From assembly GCA_963575745.1 (NCBI GenBank), contig CAUYUJ010014630.1, forward strand, positions 236,439 through 283,938: 47,500 nt of DNA. The letters are read 5' to 3'. Made by a program: the position numbers and the translations under genes. The DNA is from Prorocentrum cordatum. Its lineage: Eukaryota > Sar > Dinophyceae > Prorocentrales > Prorocentraceae. This document shows, piece after piece, positions 32,985 to 42,146 of the stretch. Position 1 is the stretch's first letter; every line of letters starts with the position of its first letter. The notes beneath the pieces are model-generated. The model made no database searches. It saw only the letters and a program-made list of their open reading frames with translations, and was not told the origin of the DNA.

Positions 32985-33062
32985 GCAAGCTGGGCTCGAA
33001 CGCACAAACTGTCGACTGGCATTGGCACGTCTCCAACTAGGTCACGAACGATCATTGTCTCG
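32985..33062 (-). other. tRNA-like sequence with A and B boxes (possible SINE head)
   Basis: On the minus strand TGACCTAGTTGG matches a pol III A box with one difference. 31 nt later GTTCGAGCC matches the B box core. The T and anticodon stems do not pair well, so this is not a functional tRNA. It may be a tRNA-derived SINE start or chance. Confidence 0.3.
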
Positions 33063-34304
33063 GGCGCCCTGGGACAGGCCACATCGGGCCGAACGGACAG
33101 CGGCGGGGCACGCGCACAGAACGGACCGAAGCTGCCTTCGTTCCCCCGCGCGTGCTGCTGGAGGCGGGGGCGGAGGTGGGGTCACTTGTCCGTGGCCTTC
33201 AGCGAAAGCCACGCACGAGCTCAGGCCGCGACGACCTCCCACCAAACGCCTGGGAGAGCACGCTCGTCCCGCCCTTCTCGCCGTCGCACGCTGTCTGAGG
33301 CACGCTCACGGACTCGGCCAGGCACGTCGCGCAGGTACAGTTTCTGATGCGCTTGGGCGCGTGTTCGAGTGCGGACAGCGTGCCGCACCGTGATGAGACG
33401 GAGACTAATGTTGCACTCTGCACCGACCACCCCGCCACGGCGGTCGCCTTCAGCGCCGCTCCGATGGGCCCTGCCTCCGACTTGCCATCAAGGTTGTCCT
33501 GGAGGGCCTGCTCGAACACTCTGCACAAGGTGGTGGTGGGCAACAATTTCCCATGTCGGTGTCTCTCGTCTGTGGCCCTCCACATCTCCTCCAGGTAGCG
33601 GCAAAGGGGCATGAAGGCGGCGTTGCCAATGGGGTTGGCCGTGGGGTGGAAGGCGCCGTCCGATGACATGTGGCCGTGCCCGTAGTCCTGCTTGGTGATG
33701 CGCCTCATGCCGTCGAGTTCCTGCAGGGTGAAGCCGCTGACCTCGCCGCCCCACTTCTTGATGAGCAGGATGGCTGAGTGCAGGATGCGCCGCGTCTTTT
33801 TGTAGACTGTGATCGCACGGCACGGCATGCCGAGCCGCTGCTTAACCGCCTTCCACCTCTTCCCTCTCACTGGGCCTGGGTGGAAGTGCCTGATAGTATT
33901 ACCATGCCGCCGACGCCCCGCACGAAAATCTGCTCCAAGATGGCGGACTGAGGTCTGGGTAGTCTGGTGCCTGCCTGCGTGCTTGGACTTTCGGGCAGGC
34001 TTCCGAGTCGATGCTGCAAGCTTCCTCTCGGGTAGGCCCAGACCCGCCAACCTGCGCATGCCTTCCTCCGTGATGGCGTCGCTGTTCCGATAGGATGGTG
34101 CCTTTGGCGTCGGCCACCCGCATCTTGAGCTCGTCGGTGCAGCGCGTTCTCGAGCCCACGAGCGGCCTCCACCGTGAGGTCCAGGCGCGCGCCGCCACCA
34201 TTCGCAACCACCTCCTGGTCGATGTCGTCCACGTGCCACCGCGATGCCGACCTCGGGGGTGGGCCGTGGCCTGCGCCCTCAGCTCGATCACGGGCAGGCC
34301 TGCC

Positions 34305-34475
34305 AGGCGCAGGTGGGAGGAGGGGTGGGAGGAGGAGGAGGGGAGGAGGAGGGAGGAGGAGAGGAGGAGGAGGGAGGAGGAGGAGGAAGGAGGAGGAGGG
34401 GAGGAGGAGGAGGAGGGAGGAGGAGGAGGGAGGAGGAGGAGGAGGAGAGGAGGAGGAGGAGGAGGAGGCATCCCG
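34305..34475 (+). repeat. (GGA)n tract inside the RT remnant
   Basis: Purine triplets lie between the parts that read as RT motif B and motif C on the other strand. Confidence 0.85.
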
Positions 34476-34829
34476 CGACGATGCAGCTCTCGGGGCGCAG
34501 CCCGTCGCCCGCGATGCCGCCCAGGAGGAGCCTGCGCCTCCAGCGGAGGGCCCCGACGGCCCCGCGCTGGACGTGCAGGGGGGAACATCTCCCTGCACGC
34601 CAGGCTGCACAGGACGTCGTGCGAGACCGTCTCGAGGGCCTTGGCCAGGCCCCACAGGAGGGAGGAGGAGGAGGAGGGGGAGGAGGAGGGAGGGGGGAGG
34701 GACAAGCTGTGTGCGCTCGCGTCATCTCTGACGTCCTACCCCTCCCTCCCATCCCATACCATGGCGCTGATTTTCTCTATCCGCGGACGCGTGTCGTAGC
34801 GGACCTGTGGCTCCGCGCGCGCGTGCGTA

Positions 34830-34843
34830 GTGGGTGGTGGTGC

Positions 34844-34874
<31 letters not shown>

Positions 34875-35345
34875 TGGTTGTGGTTGTGGTTGTGGTTGTG
34901 GTGGTTGTGGTTGTGGTTGGTGGTTGGTGTGGTTGGGTTGGTGGTGTGGTTGGTGTGTGGTGGTGGTGGTGGTGGTGGTGGTGGTGGTGGTGGTGGTGGT
35001 GGTGGTGGTGGTGGTGGAGGTGGTGGTGGTGGTGGTGTGTGTGCGTGTGTGCGAGTGTGCTGTGGTGTGACGTGGTGTGGCGTCTTGGTGGTTTGGTGGT
35101 GGGCCAGGTGCGCGCGTGCGTGATGGCGGTGGTGGTGGTGGTGGCGGTGGTGGTGGTGTGTGTGCGTGTGTGTGTGTGTGTGCGTGTGTATGTGTGTGTG
35201 TGTGCGTGCGTGTGTGTCTGTGTGCGCGCGCGTGTGATGTGGTGTGACGCGGTGTAGCGTGGTGGTGGTGGGTGGGGTAGTGGGGTGGTGGTGGCGGTGC
35301 GCGTGCGTGCGTGCGTGCGTGCGTTGGTGGGTGGAAGTGGCGGTG
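34830..35345 (+). repeat. (GTGC)n, (TGG)n and (GT)n tracts
   Basis: GTGCGTGC, GGTTGTGG, TGGTGG and GTGTGT blocks over about 500 bp. Alternating purine-pyrimidine runs could adopt Z-DNA. Confidence 0.9.
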
Positions 35346-35394
35346 GGCGGGGCGGGGCGCGGTGCGGTGGTGGCGGGCGGATGGGCGCGCGAGA

Positions 35395-35560
35395 AAGAGG
35401 CCCGCGCTGGGGCGAGAATGCCATCCTGAAAGACGGAGGCAAAACACCGATCCGAAAATGAGACCCACGCTGCAGCAGGAGCACGATTCGGAACGAGCGG
35501 GGCCCGAAAATGAGGCCGGCGCCTCAGCGAGAGCAGCATTTTGAAAAAAAATGCAGGCGA
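35395..35560 (+). repeat. About 52-60 bp diverged tandem repeat (three units)
   Basis: Units begin GAGGCCCGCGCTGGGGCGAG, GAGACCCACGCTGCAGCAGG and GAGGCCGGCGCCTCAGCGAG and end in CGAAAAT or a similar word. Confidence 0.5.
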
Positions 35561-35734
35561 AAACCCAACTCCCGGGAATCCTGTGTGCAAAAAAGCAGGA
35601 CGCGGGGGGGGGGGGCGAACACTCCCAGCACGTCATCAGGGGAAGAGGGAGAGTAGTAGTATTAATATTGAGTAATTGTGGAGGGAGGAGCAAGGGGGGA
35701 ACGAGGAAGAGGGTGAGAACGAGAGCCTCATCAG

Positions 35735-35925
35735 CCCGCGGGTACCTCCTCAAGTACCTTTCCTGGGCTGCCAGCAGGCACCTCCCAGAGCCTGGGCTGC
35801 GCGCCGGCACCTCCCAAAGCACCTTTCCTGGGCTGCTGGCCGCAGGTACCTCGTGAGCATCCCTGGCAAGTGCCTCTCCTGTGCTGCCCACAAGTACCGC
35901 CGAGCACTTTTCCTCGGCAACCCGG
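35735..35925 (+). repeat. Diverged repeat of CAAGTACCTTTCCTGGGCTGC
   Basis: About four units with (A/G)GTACCTC...CCTTTCCTGGGCTGCC. No gene is seen from 35560 to 36140 otherwise. Confidence 0.5.
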
Positions 35926-36413
35926 AGGTACCGCTCGTTCTCGGGAGTCCTTGAGCCGATGCTGCGTCGAGCGTCCGTCGACTTGAGTCGAGCTTGAATC
36001 GAGCTTAAGTCGAACATGAGTCGGACTGGAATCGCACTAGGGTCGAACAAATCCGTCAGGTGGGTCCAGGAAGGTCCCCAGAACGAGTCTCAGAGAGAGC
36101 ACTCGGGGCTCCGGGGGCAGAATTGGTCAACATCGAATCGTGACATCGCATGGAATCGGAACGCCCGTCGTCGGATCCAGCCGCATCGGCACGACGTCGA
36201 AATCGAATCGGATCGGCTGAACCAGGATGCACATTAGCGCCATGTCAGCTCGGGGGCGGCCACGAGGGGGCTGTCCAAGAGGAGGGGGCGCCAATCATGG
36301 CCGGCGGCATGTGCGAGGCCCAGGGGGAGCCAGGGACGTATTGGAATGAGACGAGGCGCCAAATGAAATCTGGGGAGGCATCGTGGCCCCCGCCATGAGA
36401 TCCCCCCCCCAAG

Positions 36414-36662
36414 TCATCACCCCCCTCTTCGCCGCAGCCGAGAAGCATCGGGCCACACCGGATCGCCGGGCGTGCGAAATCGGGTCGGATCGATTGCAAA
36501 AAAACGAAGGATTTCAAAAAAAATCCTGCAATCGGTCATCACCCCCCTCTTCGCCGCAGCCGAGAAGCATCGGGCCACGCCGGATCGCCGGGCGTGCGGA
36601 AGCGGGTCGGATCGAAGCGGCAGAGATCGACGGCGGATCGGATCCCTCGGATCGGAACGGGC
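36414..36662 (+). repeat. 122-bp tandem duplication in a GGATCG-rich stretch
   Basis: ATCACCCCCCTCTTCGCCGC...GAAGCATCGGGCCAC.CCGGATCGCCGGGCGTGCG occurs at 36415 and again at about 36537. Confidence 0.65.
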
Positions 36663-36739
36663 CCGGGGGGGTCGGCTGCCGCCCTCGGGGACGCAGAGCG
36701 CGAAGAGGAGGGGGGCAACGATAGGGGTAGGGTTCGCAT

Positions 36740-37080
36740 CTGGCCCCCTAAGGGGGGGAACTGGAAGCCCAAGGCGCAGTGGACGCGGGGAGCATTCGAG
36801 CCCCCAGAGAGGCCAGAAGTTCGGCCGTGTCCACTGCATCTCGAACGTTTGCAGTCCCTTCCCCGAGCATCACCGATGCCGTGGAGCCAGATAGGGGTCT
36901 TACCCACAGCTGTCAGGGGCACGGGTACGGGGGGGACACGCTCAGAAGGGGGGATGCATCGACCTGGAATCGGCGACACAGCGCCCACAGATCGGCGCGA
37001 GGCCCTCGAGAGCGAATCCGCACGTTCGCGGGCGGGGTGGGCTCCCAGGCCCCTGCTCAACTGTTCCTTGTTGATGGACC
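36740..37080 (+). repeat. Dispersed about 320-bp repeat, copy 2
   Basis: Partner of 27105-27425, in the same orientation. Confidence 0.65.
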
Positions 37081-37183
37081 GCGCGGGGGGGGGGGGAGCC
37101 GAGAAGGGACCTAGCTACCACGCCCGAATCGCGTTGTCTGAATTCCTGGGGGGGTGTTTGATGAGATTCCTGCTGCACCTCAT

Positions 37184-37278
37184 GCTCCTCCTCCTCCTCC
37201 TCCTCCTCCTCCTCCTCCTCCTCCTCCTCCTCCTCCTCCTCCTCCTCCTCCTCCTCCTCCTCCTCCTCCTCCTCATCG
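37184..37278 (+). repeat. (CTC)n tract
   Basis: Pure CTC triplets. Confidence 0.9.
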
Positions 37279-37317
37279 TCCTTCTCCTCGTGGCGTGGGA
37301 CACGTAACAATACATGA

Positions 37318-37475
37318 AGTTCGCGCCCGCGAGGCCATAAACCCTCCTAAATTACACCAGATTCGCGTCCCCGAGGCCATAAACCCACATAAGTTACGCT
37401 AGATTCGCGTCCCCGAAACCATAAACCCTGACAAAATACATTAGATTCGTGCCCCCGAAGCCATAAACCCTTGTA
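37318..37475 (+). repeat. 42-bp tandem repeat, four units
   Basis: The word GAGGCCATAAACCC or a close variant occurs at 37331, 37373, 37415 and 37457, exactly 42 bp apart, with AGATTCGCGTCCCC before it. Confidence 0.85.
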
Positions 37476-37614
37476 AATCCCACCAGCTCTCTGGGCGCAG
37501 GTGGTCTAGGGCGTTTCCTTTCCCAACCTCCTTCCTCTCCCTGCTCGGGAGGTTTACCTTCCCCCCCCTCTATGCGTTTGGACGGGCTCCCCCGCGAGGG
37601 GTTAGAGGGTTTGT

Positions 37615-38265
37615 TTGTCCCAAGATGGCGCCAAGAGGGCCTCGGAGAGCGCAAGATGGCGTCCAAGATGGCCGAAGAAAGCGGTAGATGGGTCAAGATA
37701 GCCTCCGACACACGTCCAAGAGGTCTCAAGACGGCCCCAAGACGGTTTCAAGTGCCCTCCGAAGCCTCCAAGGACCCCCCCAAGAGGCCAAAATCCTTCA
37801 AAAAACCTCGGGAAAAAATAATGTGTTTTGCCTTCTCGCATTTTCGCCTCCGATGGGCTCTTGATGCCTCAAGATGGTCCCCAAATGGCCCAAGACAGCC
37901 TCAAGAGGGGCCCAAGAGGGCCCCAAGTCGGCCCCAAGAGCGCCCAAGAGCGCTCCAAGAGCGGGCCAAGATAGCCCCAAGACGGCATGTTTGAGCCTCC
38001 GAGAGGGCGATGGGAATTGGAACCCCCCATCTTGTTTAGCGAAAGGGTCCAAGACGGCCCCAAGAGGCCCCTCAGGCATCCCAAAAGAGCCCCAAGAATG
38101 CCCCCAGACCCCCCAAAAGAGCCCCAAGAGGGCCCCAAGACGCCCCAAAAGAGCCCCAAGAAGGCCCTAAGATGACTTCAAGAGAGCCCCAAGAGAGAGC
38201 ACCAGGAGGCCCCAAGAGGGGCCCAAGAGAATCCCAAGACAGCCTCAAGATGCCTCCAAGTTTCG
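37615..38265 (+). repeat. CCCCAAGAGGGC short-unit repeat
   Basis: About 12-bp units (CCAAGAKGGCCC) over 650 bp. Frames read as low-complexity Pro/Lys/Arg, or Leu/Gly/Trp on the other strand. Confidence 0.8.
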
Positions 38266-38449
38266 AAACACACGCACGAGTTTAAGATACAAATCAGTGC
38301 AACAGCCATTACGAATCACCGAAGCACCCCTCACCCTTCATCGAAGCACCATCGCAACTTGCACCGATGTCCATCTTAAACTTTAATGCGGGAAGCTCTT
38401 TGTGATCCTTGTTTTCCCGAAGACGGCTGCGCGACTGCATGCTGATCGG

Positions 38450-38472
38450 TTTTGGATGCTACTACTACTACG

Positions 38473-38522
<50 letters not shown>

Positions 38523-38595
38523 AACTAGTACTACTACTACTACCACCACCACCACCACCACCACCACCACCACCACCACCACCACCACCACCACC

Positions 38596-38662
<67 letters not shown>

Positions 38663-38717
38663 GTACTACTACTCATAATAATAATAATAATACGAATAAT
38701 AATATAACGACTACTAT

Positions 38718-38777
<60 letters not shown>

Positions 38778-38798
38778 GACATTACTACGACGACTACT

Positions 38799-38835
<37 letters not shown>

Positions 38836-38905
38836 CTACTACTACTACTACCACTACTACTACAGCTACTGCTGTTGCAGCAGCTACTGCTACTGCTACT
38901 ACGGG
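38450..38905 (+). repeat. (ACT)n/(ACC)n/(AAT)n compound microsatellite
   Basis: ACT triplets with an ACC block at 38540-38604 and AAT at 38674-38705. Confidence 0.9.
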
Positions 38906-39017
38906 GACTGGTGTGCATCGAAGTGGGGAACCCCGCCCTGGAAAAATATACGCCACGAACACAACCAACTTTCGAGAAGCAAAAGACACACATCGGTTTT
39001 AGCAGGGGGAATACGCC

Positions 39018-39122
39018 AGCACATACATATACATACACATATATATATATACAGATATACATATATATATATGCAAAAATAAATATGTACACATATATAT
39101 AATCTATATATATAGATAATGT
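39018..39122. repeat. AT/CATA microsatellite at the left border of the retrotransposon
   Basis: CATACATATA and ATATAT words stop where the B2 repeat begins. Similar AT/CATA sequence lies at 47312-47375 on the other side. Confidence 0.8.
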
Positions 39123-39483
39123 ACAAAACGCGCTGAGTTCCTAAAGCCTCAGGAGACCTACCCACCCGACCCCCACACCGCCCCCGCGGCGGCAAGGGGA
39201 AGGGAAGGGAAGAGCTAGGGGCGAGTAGGCGAAGCCTGTACAAGTAGGGGGGGCCACGGCGAAGCCTGTGCAGAATAGGAAACAACAGCAAGCGTCACTC
39301 ACGATGACCACGATAATCAGCTTCATTTTTCAACAGACCACGAAATGACCAAAGCCATATCACCTGTCGAGTCACAGTTCCGACGTGTCGCAAACTTGCT
39401 TCCAATTAAAATCCCTCGGCCGAGGGTCTCCACTGTACTTGACCTCATCCGATTCATCAAGGGAAAATCCCTTGAACTCCAAA
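39123..39483 (-). repeat. Split direct repeat B2
   Basis: The outer 3' repeat, containing ACAAAACGCGCTGAGTTCCT and CTCGGCCGAGGGTCTCCACT. It matches B1 with scattered substitutions. Confidence 0.85.
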
Positions 39484-39500
39484 GGGCGGGATCGGGTGGG

Positions 39501-39593
39501 CCCGAAAAGCTATGGAAGCACGCTTGCTGTTGGGAAGCAAAGCTGGACCAACACTATACATTAATACCCGCTCGAAGACTCTCACTTCATCAT
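39501..39593 (-). repeat. Split direct repeat A2
   Basis: 93 bp ending CTCTCACTTCATCAT on the plus strand. It differs from A1 at two positions only. Confidence 0.9.
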
Positions 39594-39598
39594 AATGA

Positions 39599-39956
39599 AC
39601 AAAACGCGCTGAGTTCCTAAAGCCTCAGGAGGCCCACCCACCCGACCCCCGCACCGCCCCCGCGGCGGTAAGGGGAAGGGAAGGGAAGAGCTAGGGGCGA
39701 GTAGGCGAAGCCTGTACAAGTAGGGGGTGCCACGGCGAAGCCTGTGCAGAATAGGAAACAACAGCAAGCGTCACTCACGATTATCACGATAATCAGCTTC
39801 ATTTTTCGACTGACCACGAAATGACCAAAGCCATATCACCTGTCGAGTCACAGTTCAGACGCGTCGCAAACTTGCTTCCAATTAAAATCCCTCGGCCGAG
39901 GGTCTCCACTGCACTTGACCTCATCCGATTCATCAAGGGAAATCTGAACTCCAAAA
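39599..39956 (-). repeat. Split direct repeat B1
   Basis: The inner copy of B, separated from B2 by A2. The offset between equivalent bases is 476 bp at the outer end. Confidence 0.85.
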
Positions 39957-40039
39957 CGTATACTGAATGCCAGCTCTGAGATAATGCCAAACCCCGGTAT
40001 CCGACCAGACCACTCATATGGCTTTGTCCCCGCGGAAAC

Positions 40040-41215
40040 TCAGAGCCAAACTCCGCTTGCGTACCACATCCAATCGAGCTGAGTGTGGGCCCACCGGCCG
40101 AGCCGGAACCAAACGGGAGGGCGTGTGGTGGGAAGCTGGAGCACCTCGTGCGCGGTCAACGGGGTCCGCAGCACGGAGGCGCCAACTGCCGACTCAATCG
40201 CATCCTTGACTCTGGTCGCGATGCGCTCCAGCTCTCTTCCTGGACCGGCCCCCGTTAGGGCCCACAGCGGATTAGCCCACTGAAGTTCAAATCCCAATCT
40301 GGCGAAATAATAGCGCACTGCCAGCACCTCTTCGTCAACCAACAGCACCTCCCAATCCCATATGAAGAAGCTCTCCGTAAAGTTGAACTGAGAGGAGAGC
40401 CGCGCCGCCACTGGCGCCCTGACAGAAACAGCGTTGATGGAACCCCACAACTCCACTGCCAGATCATCAGGCACCACGGTCAACCCCCGCTCGAGCTCCT
40501 TCATCATACTAGGGCGAGAGCGCGCACCGATGTCAACGACGAAGCGGCCGCCCGTGACATTCAGGCGGCAGCCCAGCAGATCAATCCCAGACCACGCTTC
40601 ATCCACAAACGTAGCCGAATTTCTTGCAACCGAGAGCGCAACCCCACTCACGGCCAACGTTAGGTTTCTGGCCGCGAGTGCTACAGCCCCACCGGCGCCT
40701 GCCACATCCCCCACCAGGGACGCCGCAGCCTCGGCACCCCTGGACATGTTAGGGAAGAGGCTCGACGGGAAACTGACGACGAGCACCGCGAGGATGATGG
40801 CAGGCACGAAACACGGGCCGCAGAGAATCTTGAGCACCTTACTGTAGCCAACAACCGACTTGAGGTAGCTTCCCTTTTGAACTCTGGTCTGTTGCGACTT
40901 GAACGGCGCCTGCGCGTAGAACTGCAGCCTTCCTGACATCGGCTGGCCCGCTGCCTCCGGAGGTGGGATTGCGAGCACAGTGGCGGGCGGCAGCGTACCC
41001 GGGCTCTTGGCCTTGGGCGGGGTGAAGACTAGCGACACTGCCCCCGGCGATGCCGTCCGCGACGTGGCCCCCGACGGCGGCGCACTGACGCACTGCACCC
41101 AGCTGGGCGGTGTCCCAGGCGGGCTCGGCAATGGTGGCACGTTCTCCTCCGTCAAGTCCGGGCCTTTGATCCACCCCCCAGTGTTATTGTCCCTGATGAA
41201 GCCCTTGGGCGCCAT
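40040..41215 (-). CDS. Membrane glycoprotein-like protein of the retrotransposon (391 aa)
   Basis: The frame is open further upstream to 41299, but the ATG at 41215-41213 is preferred: it lies 22 nt beyond the recombinase stop and gives MAPKGFIRDNNTGGWIKGPD. Residues 20-95 are Pro-rich; 127-148 form one strong hydrophobic segment (FVPAIILAVLVVSF). The larger C-terminal part has four N-glycosylation sequons (N156, N184, N219, N278) and many aromatic residues. A type II membrane protein with a lumenal or extracellular C-terminal domain is the simplest topology. Position after pol recalls env-like genes in other retroelements, but I see no similarity to any envelope family. A captured host gene or an uncharacterised element-specific protein is equally possible. 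The frame is intact. Confidence 0.7.
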   Translation of the reverse strand: MAPKGFIRDNNTGGWIKGPDLTEENVPPLPSPPGTPPSWVQCVSAPPSGATSRTASPGAVSLVFTPPKAKSPGTLPPATVLAIPPPEAAGQPMSGRLQFYAQAPFKSQQTRVQKGSYLKSVVGYSKVLKILCGPCFVPAIILAVLVVSFPSSLFPNMSRGAEAAASLVGDVAGAGGAVALAARNLTLAVSGVALSVARNSATFVDEAWSGIDLLGCRLNVTGGRFVVDIGARSRPSMMKELERGLTVVPDDLAVELWGSINAVSVRAPVAARLSSQFNFTESFFIWDWEVLLVDEEVLAVRYYFARLGFELQWANPLWALTGAGPGRELERIATRVKDAIESAVGASVLRTPLTAHEVLQLPTTRPPVWFRLGRWAHTQLDWMWYASGVWL

Positions 41216-41237
41216 GTCCTGGAGGAAGGTGCGCTCC

Positions 41238-42146
41238 CTAGACGAACGCAGGAAAGTACTGGCGCCACCCTCTCTTGAGCCAGCACAGCTGCTGCGCAAG
41301 GCCCTTCGTGTTTAGCTGGGTGAGGATGTGGCTCGCACCGACGATGTCGAGATAAATGCGCAAACTCCCATCTGAAATCCACCTGCCTCTCTCCCGAACT
41401 TCTTCAAACGAGAGCCCCTCGGCCCTCGAGTCACTCGCCCATCCTGCTCTGGGGCTGCGAGGCCCCCACCCCATGGATAGGCCCAGCGAGCCCTCGGCGC
41501 CCTTGAGAGCCTTACGATACTGGGCTAAGCTGTAGGGGATGAGCGGAGTCCCAGCCGGGGTGGCCCTCGCGATGTCCTCAAGCACCCCCATGATGTCCCT
41601 GTCCTCCTGAAATATGCGCGCCACCTGGGGCCTCTTGAGCTTTGTCCCCGTACGAGCCCCAAGAGCGATAGAGACCGAGGCGATGTTGATGTTCTCGCCC
41701 AGATCGCGAGGGAAGATGAGGTCCTCCGGTAGCATTCCCAAGAGCTCCGAGGGGCGTAAGCCCGTATGACACTGCACGATGAGAGCAAGGCCCAGACGCG
41801 GGTTCCCTCTGGCGGCCATGTGAACCCCGAGGAGCTTACCAGGCAACTTCCCGAGAGGCACCGTATGTTTGCGCCCCGCACTTCTTTCCCAGCCTGCAAT
41901 GACAGCCTTGCCCCACAGGAGTTTCCCCCGCATGCGAGGGAAGAAGAACTCAACTGCTGCAACTGTATTCACGAATTTCGCTGGAGTGAGGTTCTCAATC
42001 TGATCATTTTTGAACTCAACTAGAAGGTCGCCCATTCGTCAGCACCGCTGGGACGCAGGCCGCGCTGAAGGGCCCAGGTCGAAAACCGAAGCCCAGCGCT
42101 GCGATATACTTCTAAAGTCTTCTCAGTCACCCGCGCGGCCTGGTCA
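41238..42146 (-). CDS. Tyrosine recombinase of the retrotransposon (frameshifted)
   Basis: The catalytic part is intact from the ATG at 42035-42033 to the TAG at 41240-41238 (265 residues). HTGLRPSELLGMLPEDL holds the first catalytic Arg (R94). RSPRAGWASD holds the second Arg (R196), with Arg at the usual His position (R193). GRWISDGSLRIYLD ends in the candidate nucleophile Y228. The N-terminal SAM-like part (VTEKTLEVYRSAGLRFSTW) reads in the next frame and joins at about 42032, where one base too few is present. It belongs to the phage-integrase fold and would integrate circular cDNA without a DDE integrase. It reads in the same frame as pol, so it may have been part of one polyprotein. The His-to-Arg change may reduce activity. 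Confidence 0.75.

Larger units (their letters stand above)
31895..34715 (-). pseudogene. Decayed RT / RNase H retroelement remnant
   Basis: Read on the minus strand in changing frames. At about 34680-34480 a frame reads LAKALETVSHDVLCSLA, then, after a frame change, a block ending LRPESCIVAGC, like RT motifs A and B of a multicopy dinoflagellate RT family. A (GGA)n expansion interrupts at 34305-34475. At about 34245-34225 WHVDDIDQEV is the YxDD-like motif C. A C-terminal domain follows at about 34100-33240 (ITKQDYGHGHMSSDGAFHP, AGPIGAALKATAVAGW). At 32600-32470 VLNSWADEAAKEALNLWPRW resembles the end of a retroelement RNase H, and a Cys-rich stretch (CRWLCVQC) follows. Several frameshifts and stops show that it is dead. 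Assignment to a named clade is not possible by eye. Confidence 0.65.

Noticed and set aside
37590-38265. Leu/Gly/Trp-rich minus-strand frames resembling membrane proteins
   Set aside because: They come from the 12-bp CCAAGAKGGCCC repeat.
39123-39956. Ordinary LTRs at one end of the retrotransposon
   Set aside because: The repeated blocks are split (B-A-B at one end, A only at the other). That fits split direct repeats and not two identical LTRs.
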